Source: Deltaproteobacteria bacterium (lineage in GTDB: Bacteria; Desulfobacterota; Desulfobacteria; Desulfobacterales; Desulfosarcinaceae). Taken from it: a DNA stretch of 64,000 nt. The notes beneath the pieces are model-generated. The model saw only the letters and a program-made list of their open reading frames with translations, did not search any database and was not told the origin of the DNA. Made by a program: the position numbers and the translations under genes. Shown piece after piece: positions 27,844 to 36,196 of the stretch. The stretch spans positions 82,060-146,059 of the forward strand of contig JAHLLR010000003.1 in assembly GCA_020444075.1 (NCBI GenBank), in the 5' to 3' direction. How positions within the stretch are numbered: the first letter of the stretch is position 1; every line of letters begins with the position of its first letter.

Positions 27844-27918
27844 GGGCGATTAACTCAGCGGGAGAGTGCCACCTTCACACGGTGGAAGTCACTGGTTCAA
27901 ACCCAGTATCGCCCACCA
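27844..27918 (+). tRNA. tRNA-Val (anticodon CAC)
   Basis: A cloverleaf can be folded by eye: acceptor GGGCGAT pairs with ATCGCCC; D arm ACTC-AGCGGGA-GAGT; anticodon stem CCACC/GGTGG around loop TTCACAC with anticodon CAC (reads GUG, valine); five-base variable loop AAGTC; T arm ACTGG-TTCAAAC-CCAGT; discriminator A and an encoded CCA. Length 75 with CCA. It marks the left edge of an AT-rich, decayed segment, a common insertion context. Confidence 0.93.
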
Positions 27919-27926
27919 GAAACTAT

Positions 27927-27964
27927 AAGGGTTTATAAGCTATAAGGCTTGTAAACCCTTTTTT
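27927..27964 (+). terminator. Rho-independent terminator after tRNA-Val
   Basis: AAGGGTTTATAAGC pairs with GCTTGTAAACCCTT (14 base pairs including one G-T) around a six-base loop, followed by a T-run at 27959-27964. It lies nine bases after the tRNA CCA end. Confidence 0.8.
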
Positions 27965-28006
27965 ATGGGGTTTCGATACGGAGTTCGTTGCTCGCCCTGA
28001 CTTGGT

Positions 28007-28255
28007 ATGGGTGTGGTCCGGTTTATGGATAAGAAGACGCGATTCGATTCTGAAGGGAACATTCTATATTTCGATATGAAACGGCAGAATCCTGACTGGA
28101 AAGAAGTTTTTTCCGCTATTGAAATAAAATTCTTAACTCATGACGTGTTACTGTCATTGATTGAGATAGCAGGCTTCGAGTTGCAGGATCGGTACGCAAA
28201 TTGGCTGCTGAGTCCATTTGATACTAAAGGCTCAAACGGAGTGTTCAAGTTATGA
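28007..28255 (+). pseudogene. C-terminal fragment of a SAM-dependent methyltransferase-like protein
   Basis: An 82-residue open frame. HDVLLSLIEIAGFELQDRY followed by an acidic turn and a final beta strand (SNGVFKL) is the usual end of class I SAM methyltransferases. The N-terminal part with the SAM-binding glycine motif is absent, so this is probably a remnant left when DNA was inserted or lost next to the tRNA. There is no convincing ribosome-binding site. A genuine small protein cannot be excluded. Confidence 0.45.
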
Positions 28256-28386
28256 TATCTGAAATTTGATCAAACTGATAATACTTTCAATCTGAAAATT
28301 TTCTACTTAAGGCGAACCCTAATATGTGGAATTTCTATAGTTTCAAAAAACACTATCTCTATAAACATTAAAAATAGGAGAACACA

Positions 28387-29379
28387 TTGAAATATAGATT
28401 TTTGGGCAATACAGGCATTCAGGTTTCACAACTCTGTATGGGGACGATGACTTTTGGCCGCGAAGCAGACAAGTCTGCATCTGAAGCGATTTTCAAACGT
28501 TGTTTGGATAATGGCATCAATTTTTTTGATTGTGCAAATGTCTACGGTGACGGAGTGTCAGAAACTATTTTGGGGGGATTGATTGCCGAAAATCGGCAAC
28601 AGCTCATAGTCACTTCAAAATGTGGGTCACACTTTGGGTCCGAAATAAATTCGCGGGGTGGATCACGGAGCAACATTATTGAATCCATTGAGGCCAGCTT
28701 AAAGCGGCTCAAAACTGATTATATTGATATCTATTTTCTACACAGATTCGATGATCATACGCCGGTAGAGGTTTCTTTACGCGCTCTGAATGATTTGGTT
28801 GCACAGGGAAAGGTACGTTACATTGGCGTTAGTAACTTTTCCGCTTGGCAAACCATGAAAGCCCGCGGAGTGACCACCCGACACGACTGGGCTCCGGTTG
28901 ACTGCATCCAGCCCATGTATAATTTGGTTAAACGCCAGGCAGAGGTTGAGATTTTGCCAATGGCTAAGTCGGAAAACATCGGTGTAATAACATACAATCC
29001 CCTTGGTGCAGGATTGTTGGCTGGGAAATACGGCAAAGATCATACTACGGGTGACGGCAGACTGAATTCCGATGACATGTATCGGAAACGGTACCGTGAT
29101 AGCTGGATGTTTGACGCTGCAAAGCAGTTTTGTGAGTTCGCCGTGGAAACAGGGTACCACCCTGTTAGCTTAGCCGTCGCCTGGGTTAGCAGGAACGAAG
29201 CGGTCACAGCACCTATTATCGGGGCCCGAAGTGTCAAGCAACTCGAAGATTCCTTACGGGCCGTAGAAATCGACCTAACAGATCAGCTTTATGATGCTAT
29301 TTCGGAATTGACGCCTACCCCCCCATCGGCAACCGATCGGTCAGAAGAACAAGTAAAAGTGGACAAAGACAATAATTGA
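28387..29379 (+). CDS. Aldo/keto reductase
   Basis: A 330-residue NADPH-dependent TIM-barrel reductase of the YajO/Tas type, apparently intact. Catalytic residues are visible: Asp and Tyr in FFDCANVYGDG, Lys in LIVTSKCG, His in DIYFLHRFDDH; the cofactor site is APIIGARSVKQLEDSLRAVE near the C-terminus. It starts with TTG at 28387 after ATAGGAGAACACA. Base composition is clearly more AT-rich than in the surrounding genes, and it lies between two decayed genes, so horizontal acquisition is likely. Substrate unknown; such enzymes reduce aldehydes or ketones on sugars and xenobiotics. Confidence 0.9.
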   Translation: MKYRFLGNTGIQVSQLCMGTMTFGREADKSASEAIFKRCLDNGINFFDCANVYGDGVSETILGGLIAENRQQLIVTSKCGSHFGSEINSRGGSRSNIIESIEASLKRLKTDYIDIYFLHRFDDHTPVEVSLRALNDLVAQGKVRYIGVSNFSAWQTMKARGVTTRHDWAPVDCIQPMYNLVKRQAEVEILPMAKSENIGVITYNPLGAGLLAGKYGKDHTTGDGRLNSDDMYRKRYRDSWMFDAAKQFCEFAVETGYHPVSLAVAWVSRNEAVTAPIIGARSVKQLEDSLRAVEIDLTDQLYDAISELTPTPPSATDRSEEQVKVDKDNN

Positions 29380-29500
29380 TCACAAGATGATAAATTGAAA
29401 TAGTCTCGATTTAATCTGACACCGCACTTGAAAAAGTGAGGGCTACCGGTTTTGATGAAAGTGCCAACCAAAAACATCAAGACCATAGGAGGTAATCCTC

Positions 29501-29841
29501 ATGCTGAATCGTACCAAAACCGTCATCAAACACAAGATTGGATTGTTGAACCTGGCCGAGGAACTGGGCAACGTATCCAAAGCCTGCCGGATCATGGGGC
29601 TTTCCCGTGACACCTTCTACCGCTATCAAAATGCCGTTGAACAAGGCTGAATTGAAGCTCTTGTCGACCGGAGCCACCGCAAACCCAACACCAAAAAACG
29701 AGTGGATTAGCAGACCGAGGCTGCTGTGGTGTCCTATGCCATTGAACAGCCTGCCTTTGGTCAAGTCAGGACGGGCAACGAACTCCGGAAGCGAGGTGTT
29801 TTATATCGCCCAGCGGTGTTCGCTGTGCGTGGCTGAGAAAC
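29501..29841 (+). pseudogene. IS481-family transposase remnant
   Basis: The start has an excellent ribosome-binding site (AGGAGGTAATCCTC). The frame gives an N-terminal helix-turn-helix (VIKHKIGLLNLAEELGNVSK, SRDTFYRYQ) typical of one IS481 subgroup. It is interrupted by TGA at 29648-29650 and TAG at 29708-29710, yet homology continues in frame (IEALVDRSHRKPNTKKRVD, then SYAIEQPAFGQVRTGNELRK). Near 29800 a one-base shift moves it to another frame (SPSGVRCAWLR). After ~29841 homology stops and rhomboid sequence begins, so the DDE catalytic core is lost. Not functional. Confidence 0.85.
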
Positions 29842-30488
29842 TACCTATTGTGCGGTCTGGCATCGGGCATGACGCAACTGCTGTTCAACGCCCACTCGAA
29901 CATTCCCACTATCGGTGCCAGCGGCGCCATTGCCGGCGTCATGGGAGCCTATTTCATCCTCTATCCCCGTTCACGCATACTCACCCTGATCCCGATCATC
30001 TTCATCCCCTGGTTCGTTGAGATCCCTGCTTTCTTTTTTCTGGGGATCTGGTTACTCCTGCAAATTTTTAATGCAGCGGGAAGTTCCGGGCATGCCGGCG
30101 GGATCGCCTGGTGGGCTCATATCGGCGGTTTTGTCTTCGGCCTCCTTTTTCTCAAGCTGTTCGACCGCATACCGTCTACCGGCTTTAGCGACCGGATGCG
30201 CCACGCCACCGAGAAGAAACATTCCCACCGCTTCCAGGTGGTCAGAACCGCCAGCGGTGAGGAGGAAGCCAACCTTTACGGCACCCTTACCATCACCCAG
30301 TACGAAGCCATGGTCGGCGCACGCAAACTGATCACCGTCCCAGGGGATTGCAGAATCGCCTGTACAATGTCGTGGTGCCCCAGGGCATTGCCGACGGCCA
30401 GGTGCTGCGGCTAAAGAATGTGGGTAAACTCAAATCCGAAGGCACCCGGGGCGACATGATGCTCAAGGTGAGGGTTCAGCACATTTGA
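29842..30488 (+). pseudogene. 5'-truncated, frameshifted rhomboid protease with DnaJ C-terminal-like domain
   Basis: Rhomboid features are clear: catalytic Ser in TIGASGAIAGVMGAY and catalytic His in WWAHIGGFVFGLLF, with the intervening helices. The first transmembrane helices are missing; the frame runs in directly from IS481 transposase sequence. After a ~35-residue linker, GTLTITQYEAMVGARKLITVP and, one base out of frame from ~30343, LQNRLYNVVVPQGIADGQV and GTRGDMMLKVRV match the C-terminal substrate-binding domain of DnaJ. The original protein was therefore a rhomboid fused to a DnaJ-like domain. The frameshift and 5' loss make it a pseudogene; the longest open frame ends early at 30414. 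Confidence 0.75.
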
Positions 30489-30515
30489 GCATGGACAGTC
30501 ATTTATCCCAAACAT

Positions 30516-31064
30516 CTATCGCGAAAGATAGAGAACTCGATAATCTTGCATCAGCTGCTCCAGGATTAGATGGTTTTCGGCAAAATCGATATCCTTTTCC
30601 TGTCCTTGGAACTGGGCTTCAACGCGCTGCAAGACATTGCGGTTCTCCAGTAAAATTCGCTTTGCACCTGAGTCGCCATCGATTTCTTTCAACCGGTCAA
30701 ACCACCTCCTGCCAAATAAAGCAGGCGGTCCAAGATAATTACCGCTGCTGAAACAAGCCAGCGTACCTTCATCTCTGGCCAGAGCGATAAAATGGTTAAT
30801 CAGGGTGGACGTGACCAGAGGTTGGTCCCCTAACAGAAACAATACATGAGATGCCTGAACAGGCAATGCAGAAAGCCCCAACTGCATAGATGTCGATTGA
30901 CCTTTTTCTGGTTCAACGTTGATTACCGTCCGAACGCTTGTGCCTGACGGCAGATGGGGTAGTAATTTTTCTCGACAAACCATGGCTACGCCAGCCAGTG
31001 ATGATTCGCACGCAGCCTCTATGATCCATGAATAAACTGGCCGCCCTGACAGCATATGCAACAT
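30516..31064 (-). CDS. MocA-like molybdenum-cofactor nucleotidyltransferase, start disrupted
   Basis: A MobA/MocA-type NTP transferase, which would attach CMP (or GMP) to molybdopterin for the adjacent hydroxylase. Visible: FLLGDQPLVTSTLINHF (metal-binding Asp) and the GPPALFGRRWFDRLKEIDGDSGAK segment typical of MocA. The family's N-terminal nucleotide motif is encoded just upstream of the first ATG (31064): YGVILAAGLSKRFGTDK, codons 31065-31115. That frame is open back to 31181 but contains no ATG, GTG or TTG. Either a one-base deletion separates it from the ATG at 31138, which lies in another frame, or translation starts unusually. It is the last gene of the hydroxylase operon, just after xdhC. 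Confidence 0.7.
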   Translation of the reverse strand: MLHMLSGRPVYSWIIEAACESSLAGVAMVCREKLLPHLPSGTSVRTVINVEPEKGQSTSMQLGLSALPVQASHVLFLLGDQPLVTSTLINHFIALARDEGTLACFSSGNYLGPPALFGRRWFDRLKEIDGDSGAKRILLENRNVLQRVEAQFQGQEKDIDFAENHLILEQLMQDYRVLYLSR

Positions 31065-31158
31065 CTTATCGGTTCCAAATCTTTTGGATAGACCGGCTGC
31101 CAGTATGACGCCATAAACACCCTTATTATAAGGAACATTCGTCTTTGCTGCCGTAGCC

Positions 31159-32190
31159 TTAACCCTTCCGCTTCCTTTGGGTTATTTCCGCCATGATCGA
31201 CAATGCGATTTCAGAGGGAGTTCGACTTCCTATATCGAGCCCCACCGGACCGTGTATTCTGTCCAATTGGCCGTCTGTAAGCCCTTCTTTCCGAAGCCGG
31301 TCGATTCGATCTGCGTGTGTTTTTTTGCTCCCCAAGGCACCAATGTAGTTAGCATCAACGTTGATCGCATGGATAAGCAACGGATCGTCCAATTGGGGCG
31401 AATGACTAAGTGCAACCACTGAGGTGCCCGTGTGCCATTGAATTTTCTTTAAAGCCGTTTTGGGATGTTCGACAATAAGGTCGACTCCAGGGAAACGTTG
31501 TCCGGTGGCGAAGGTGGTTCGCGGATCGACGATGGTACACGTGTATCCCATCAACTGCGCCATGGCAACCAACGGCTGAGCGATGTGAACGGCACCGCCG
31601 ACAATAATTTGGGGTGGCGGAGAAAAAACATGCAAAAAGAACTCACTGCCAGCCAATTTTTCCAGACGGCTGAAACCGGAGTCGATAGCGCTTCCGGCAG
31701 CCGATCGAAGGTCGCGGTCCAATCCGAACGAGACATCCGGACGATCAGGGCAATACAGTGCCTTGGAACTATCACAAAGATTAGTGATCAGGCAGTAAGA
31801 TTTCCTTTGGTCCGCCAGCTCAGTAAGTGTGGCCAGAACGGGCTGCCAGGATGCGACCGGCTCGACGTAGATATCTATAGAACCGCCGCATCCAAGTCCG
31901 TAGTCCCACGTTTTGCGGTCGCCAATGCCGATGGACAGCCGTTGGGGGATGTTGTCCCGAATTGTGAACTGCGCTTCAGTCAGTATCGTGGACTCGATAC
32001 ATCCGCCGGATACCGAGCCGAAAAAGGCTTCGCGGTCGTTGATCACCAGCTGACTGCCAACGGGCCGGGGAGACGACCCCCAGGTGGCGATTACCGTGGC
32101 CAATGCCACCCGATGGCCCCTTTCAACCCATTGCCTTGCCGTGGCGATCAGGTCCACATCTCTATCGATTGCCAAAAGGTCCATAATCAA
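31159..32190 (-). CDS. xdhC: XdhC/CoxI-family molybdenum hydroxylase maturation factor
   Basis: A 343-residue protein of the family that binds molybdenum cofactor, supports insertion of its sulfurated form and protects it before delivery to xanthine-dehydrogenase-type enzymes. N-terminal XdhC domain: ATWGSSPRPVGSQLVIND, GSVSGGCIES and the conserved GLGCGGSIDIYVEP. The C-terminal Rossmann-like domain carries IIVGGAVHIAQPLVAMAQ and IGALGSKKTHADRIDRLR. It follows the molybdopterin-binding protein by 12 bases, in the hydroxylase operon. Confidence 0.92.
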   Translation of the reverse strand: MIMDLLAIDRDVDLIATARQWVERGHRVALATVIATWGSSPRPVGSQLVINDREAFFGSVSGGCIESTILTEAQFTIRDNIPQRLSIGIGDRKTWDYGLGCGGSIDIYVEPVASWQPVLATLTELADQRKSYCLITNLCDSSKALYCPDRPDVSFGLDRDLRSAAGSAIDSGFSRLEKLAGSEFFLHVFSPPPQIIVGGAVHIAQPLVAMAQLMGYTCTIVDPRTTFATGQRFPGVDLIVEHPKTALKKIQWHTGTSVVALSHSPQLDDPLLIHAINVDANYIGALGSKKTHADRIDRLRKEGLTDGQLDRIHGPVGLDIGSRTPSEIALSIMAEITQRKRKG

Positions 32191-32202
32191 GGCTCCTGAC
32201 GT

Positions 32203-33219
32203 TCAACTGCCGAACCCGCAGTTGGGAAAGTGACATGTTTCACATTCTCGACACAGCCCACCGTGCCCCATTTGCGCGAACGTATCCGGGACGATTTCCT
32301 CACCGGCAAGGATCCTCGGCAGGAGCGTATCTAGGATGGTTGTCCTGGCATAATACACACATGCCGGCAGGCCAAGGATCGGAACATCGCCGTGTTTGGC
32401 ATACAGCACCATGGCGCCGGGAAAGACCGGGCTGCCGTAGTTGATTATTGTGGCACCGGTTCTCCTGACGCCGCTAGGCGTGACATCGTCCGGGTCCACC
32501 GAAAGACCGCCGGTGGTCAGAATCAACTCGCTGCCCAATTCCAATAATTGGCTGATCGCACCGGCGATGGCATCGACATCGTCGGGAACGATTATCTTCT
32601 TAATCAGATCACAACCATACATCTCAACTTTGTATCCAACAAATTCGTCGAAACCGTCCTTGATCAACCCCTGGTAGACCTCAGTGCCTGTTACCACCGC
32701 TCCGACTTTCAGCGTTCGATAAGGCATAATCCGGAGAACAGAAGACCGTTGGGCAATCTGTTCGACCTGTTTAATTCTGGACTCATCGATGATCAAGGGG
32801 ATGACACGCGTGGCCGCGATGGTTTGGCCTACCCGAACCGGCGTCATCGTCCTGATTGTTGAAACGGCAATGTGGTCCAAGCGGTTGATGTCCAACAAAT
32901 TGTTTACATCAATTTTGAGCAACCCGTCTTTTTTGCTGAGGAGGGTCGATTTTCCTTCTTTCGGAGAGGTCCATTCTATATTCTTCCCTGATATCGCTTG
33001 AGCAATTCTCAGCGCGGCTTCGTCCTCGTGCAGTTGGCCTTCCGGTAAATTCAGTACATAGATGAAATTTTTGCCTATTTTTTTTAATTCGGGTATGTCT
33101 TCTTCACGGATGACGTGGCCTTTTCTGAAGCCCACGCCCTTGAATTCGCCAGGCAGAATTCTGGTTATATCGTGTGGCAAGACCGCGCCTACCGCTTCTT
33201 CAACTGGTATGGTTCTCAT
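32203..33219 (-). CDS. Molybdopterin-binding (MoeA/CinA-like) protein with Cys-rich tail
   Basis: A 338-residue protein. The C-terminal half is a molybdopterin-binding domain (AVVTGTEVYQGLIKDGFDE, ELILTTGGLSVDPDDVTPSG, VFPGAMVLYAKHGDVPILGLP), the fold used in MogA/MoeA-type cofactor assembly. The N-terminal ~150 residues resemble the corresponding part of such proteins found beside xanthine-dehydrogenase-family operons. The extreme C-terminus LCRECETCHFPNCGFG has four closely spaced cysteines, which could bind a metal or iron-sulfur cluster. It is probably a dedicated cofactor factor for the adjacent hydroxylase rather than the housekeeping MoeA. Confidence 0.85.
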   Translation of the reverse strand: MRTIPVEEAVGAVLPHDITRILPGEFKGVGFRKGHVIREEDIPELKKIGKNFIYVLNLPEGQLHEDEAALRIAQAISGKNIEWTSPKEGKSTLLSKKDGLLKIDVNNLLDINRLDHIAVSTIRTMTPVRVGQTIAATRVIPLIIDESRIKQVEQIAQRSSVLRIMPYRTLKVGAVVTGTEVYQGLIKDGFDEFVGYKVEMYGCDLIKKIIVPDDVDAIAGAISQLLELGSELILTTGGLSVDPDDVTPSGVRRTGATIINYGSPVFPGAMVLYAKHGDVPILGLPACVYYARTTILDTLLPRILAGEEIVPDTFAQMGHGGLCRECETCHFPNCGFGS

Positions 33220-33319
33220 CGAACGATCCTTGTCCCACCTTCAGCAAATAAGATTTAATAGTGAAGGCTTGGTGGCAATATTGGAAACTATGACCACCAA
33301 GCCGTCCTTGACTGGTCAA

Positions 33320-34297
33320 TCAAGCTGCATTCTTTTCGACAAGCGCCCGTAGGACTTTTTCCGGAGTGGCCGGAAGAGAGGTTATAAAAACACCGACAGC
33401 ATCCTCAATCGCATTTATAATCGCCGGTGCTTGGCAATTAGAGGACATTTCACCAATCGCCCTAGCGCCATAAGGGCCACCGTCTGAAGCGATTTCAATT
33501 TGCTCAATTTCCAACTCAGGCATATCCACGGTAGTGGGAATCAGATATTCACACAAAGATGCAGGGACATGATCGATTTTCGGATAACTCGGATTTCGAG
33601 CTTCCATGATCGCAGAGCCAAGACCCATTCCGGCTCCGCCTTCGATCTGGCCTTCGGCCAGGGCAGGATTGATCGACTTGCCCACATCATTGACACAAAT
33701 CAATTTTTGGACATCAACCACCCCGGTTTTGGTATCTACCTCCACCTCAGCATAAACACCCGCGTATGATGCCGTATAGCAACAAAAAGGTTGACCCTCA
33801 GCTCCGACTTTCATGTAAGCGCCTCGGCCCACGATTAACGTTCCTCCGCCAGCCGCTCCGGTAATATCAGCAATCGGCTTGCACCGTTGGGGGTCTTCTT
33901 TAACTCGAACCATTCCATCAGCCGCCTCCAAGGCATCCGGCGATGCGGCTAAATCCTTGGCAGCCAAGCCGAATAAAATCTGTTTAACCTCTTTGGCGGC
34001 TTCAATCACGGCATTACCGGCAATATACGTCACCCGGCTGGCAAATGTGCCCATACAAAACAGCGTGTTGGACTTGTCCGCACTAACCACGTTAATCTGT
34101 TCGTAATCAAGACCCAGCTCTTCAGCTGCAATTTGGGCCAAGACCGTATTGGAACCTTGACCGATTTCAACGGAACCAAGCGTTAATATGGCGGTACCAT
34201 CGGCTTGCATTTGTATCATCGCCTGGCTGGGGTCACCACCGCCGGATAATCCAATTGGATAAAAGGCCGCTGCAAATCCTTTACCTTTTTTTTTCAT
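33320..34297 (-). CDS. Molybdenum hydroxylase, medium (C-terminal) molybdopterin subunit
   Basis: A 325-residue protein equal to the C-terminal part of a xanthine-dehydrogenase large subunit. Cofactor-binding segments include VEIGQGSNTVLAQIAAEELG and MGTFASRVTYIAG. The catalytic glutamate is Glu283 in GARAIGEMSS. It begins two bases after the stop of the preceding gene, so the large subunit is encoded as two polypeptides. This split is the arrangement described for nicotinate dehydrogenase of Eubacterium barkeri (NdhL + NdhM). It is not a random stop: it has its own ATG with an initial lysine-rich segment (MKKKGKGFAAAFY). It must assemble with the next upstream gene's product to form the active site. 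Confidence 0.9.
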   Translation of the reverse strand: MKKKGKGFAAAFYPIGLSGGGDPSQAMIQMQADGTAILTLGSVEIGQGSNTVLAQIAAEELGLDYEQINVVSADKSNTLFCMGTFASRVTYIAGNAVIEAAKEVKQILFGLAAKDLAASPDALEAADGMVRVKEDPQRCKPIADITGAAGGGTLIVGRGAYMKVGAEGQPFCCYTASYAGVYAEVEVDTKTGVVDVQKLICVNDVGKSINPALAEGQIEGGAGMGLGSAIMEARNPSYPKIDHVPASLCEYLIPTTVDMPELEIEQIEIASDGGPYGARAIGEMSSNCQAPAIINAIEDAVGVFITSLPATPEKVLRALVEKNAA

Positions 34298-34299
34298 GT

Positions 34300-35679
34300 T
34301 TATGCCCTCCGATCATAGGATGTCATCTTAGAAAGGTGATCCGGTAACTGGACACCTGCTTTTTTTGCCAAGGTCTGCATCACTTCGATGATCGATGTGT
34401 CATGCATCACTTGCTGATTAACCAGTTTATCACCTCTCCGCATCGCGTTTTTAAAACGAAATTCCAGTGGGTCCATGCCGATGGTTTTGGCAATCTTGTA
34501 CATTTGAGCTTCCACCGCAAAGGTTACCGGGGCTACGGCAAACCCGCGCATAGTGCTGGAAACCGGTTTATTGGTAAACACAGCAGCACCCTCGACGCGA
34601 AGATTCGGCACATAATACGGACCATTGGCAAAATAATTCGTCTTGCCGGTGGCATAACCGTTAAAGCCGACATATGCGCCACTGTCACGAATGGTCTTGA
34701 TATAACGCGCAACAATCCGACCGTCGTTTTTTACGCCATCCTTATAAGTGATATGCATTGCTTCCCGATGGGTTGAGTATAAAATTTCTTCTTCCCGGGT
34801 CCAGCGCCATTTACAGGGCCGACCGGTTTTTAAAGCCAAGATCGCAGTGATGGGATCCGCATGGAATTCGTTTTTGCCGCCAAAGCCACCGCCGACCGGG
34901 CCCGCTTGCATCTTAAGGCGGTTCAGGCCGGCGTGGTGACGCCAAGCGCTGCGTGTTCGACCGGCCCACTCGGAGGCACACTCACATTTTAATGCATCCT
35001 TGCTTCCGAGTTGAAGAATGCCGGCCAACATTCCTAATAGCATACTGCGATCCTGGCAGACGGAATAGACCGTAATTCGGCCGGCAGCCTCAGGCACGAC
35101 AAGGCTGACCTGGGTCTCCATGGCCGTATGCTCCTGATCAGGAAAAAAATAAGTTTCTTCTATGATATGATCAGCTTCTTTAAATCCAGCTTCAACATCA
35201 CCCATAGTTGCCAAGTTATAGGGCCTGTCATCGAACATCATGATGTTACCACCAGGTACCACTTGGGGTGCATCCGGCTCCATCGCTTTAAGAACGTCGA
35301 AGACCGGTTCCTGTTCTTCAATGTCAATGGTGATTGCATCCAGCGCCTTATAAGCGGTTGCCTCATCTTCCGCTGCAACTGCTGCAATCGGCTCGCCTTT
35401 GTAGCGAATATCGGTTTGAACCAGAACCGGCTGATCAGCTCCGAAACCATAGGCATTTGCAGGAACATCCTTATAGGTGATCACGCTTGCCACGCCATCC
35501 ATTTGCTCGGCCCTGGATGTGTCAAGTTTGAGAATGCGGCCCTTATGCACAGGACTTCTGAATGCTTTGACCGTCAAGGTTCTGGGAACGAACATATCAT
35601 CAACAAATTGGGTCTCACCGGTAACGTGAGCAATACCTTCATATTTAGGCTTTCGCTTGCCAACCGTTTGAAAAGTCAT
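34300..35679 (-). CDS. Molybdenum hydroxylase, large (N-terminal) molybdopterin subunit
   Basis: A 459-residue protein covering the N-terminal two thirds of a xanthine-dehydrogenase-type large subunit. It contains the a/b hammerhead domain (TGETQFVDDM, RSPVHKGRILKLDT) and the first molybdopterin-binding domain with GPVGGGFGGKNEFH, followed by KWRWTREEEILYSTHREAM. In this enzyme family the complex hydroxylates carbons next to ring nitrogen or aldehyde carbons, using water as oxygen source. Substrate-pocket residues cannot be assigned by eye. Second half is the adjacent downstream gene. Both are larger than the recalled E. barkeri NdhL/NdhM only by small margins. Confidence 0.9.
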   Translation of the reverse strand: MTFQTVGKRKPKYEGIAHVTGETQFVDDMFVPRTLTVKAFRSPVHKGRILKLDTSRAEQMDGVASVITYKDVPANAYGFGADQPVLVQTDIRYKGEPIAAVAAEDEATAYKALDAITIDIEEQEPVFDVLKAMEPDAPQVVPGGNIMMFDDRPYNLATMGDVEAGFKEADHIIEETYFFPDQEHTAMETQVSLVVPEAAGRITVYSVCQDRSMLLGMLAGILQLGSKDALKCECASEWAGRTRSAWRHHAGLNRLKMQAGPVGGGFGGKNEFHADPITAILALKTGRPCKWRWTREEEILYSTHREAMHITYKDGVKNDGRIVARYIKTIRDSGAYVGFNGYATGKTNYFANGPYYVPNLRVEGAAVFTNKPVSSTMRGFAVAPVTFAVEAQMYKIAKTIGMDPLEFRFKNAMRRGDKLVNQQVMHDTSIIEVMQTLAKKAGVQLPDHLSKMTSYDRRA

Positions 35680-35711
35680 GAATATACCTCCTTTTCATTT
35701 TATTGCGGGAA

Positions 35712-36176
35712 TCAGTTTTTTTGGGTTGCGGCGGCTTGGACGGATTCAACAATTTTCTTATAGCCCGTGCACCTGCAAAGGTTCCCCGACAACGCTTCTT
35801 TTATTTCCTGCTTGGTGGGCTTTGGATTTTCGTTCAACAGCGCCTTCGCGGCCATAATCATCCCCGGTGTACAGAAACCGCATTGGGTCCCGTGATTTTC
35901 CAGAAAGGCTTGCTGTAACGGATCAAATTCTCCGTGAGGAGCAATTCCCTCAAGCGTTGTGACTTCTTTTTGATTGGCAACCATTGCCGCAGTGATGCAG
36001 GAACGAATCAGTTTTCCATCTAAAAAAACCGAACAGGTGCCGCAATCACCCGTGTTGCATCCCATCTTGGGGCTAGTGATCATCAGCTTTTCCCGCAAAA
36101 CTTCCAAGAGCGTGGTGGTGGGTTCGACCGCCACTTCATAACGCTTTCCATTCACCCTGAAATTTAAAATAGGCAT
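35712..36176 (-). CDS. Molybdenum hydroxylase, 2x[2Fe-2S] small subunit
   Basis: A 154-residue electron-transfer subunit of CoxS/NdhS type. The N-terminal plant-type [2Fe-2S] domain has cysteines in GCNTGDCGTCSVFLDGK and downstream RSC; the C-terminal helical [2Fe-2S] domain has CGFCTPGMIMAAKALL and LCRCTGYKKIVESV. It carries electrons from the molybdenum site to the FAD subunit. It follows the FAD subunit by 20 bases and precedes the large subunit by 32 bases. Confidence 0.95.
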   Translation of the reverse strand: MPILNFRVNGKRYEVAVEPTTTLLEVLREKLMITSPKMGCNTGDCGTCSVFLDGKLIRSCITAAMVANQKEVTTLEGIAPHGEFDPLQQAFLENHGTQCGFCTPGMIMAAKALLNENPKPTKQEIKEALSGNLCRCTGYKKIVESVQAAATQKN

Positions 36177-36196
36177 GTGAGCTCTCCTTTTTTCTG

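Noticed and set aside
29648..29710. In-frame TGA and TAG as possible selenocysteine/pyrrolysine recoding
   Set aside because: They lie in a transposase remnant that also has a frameshift and a lost core; ordinary decay explains them.
29804..29812. TATCGCCCA match to the tRNA-Val 3' end as a possible attachment site
   Set aside because: Only nine bases, and it lies inside conserved transposase codons (SPSG), so it is best explained by coding sequence.
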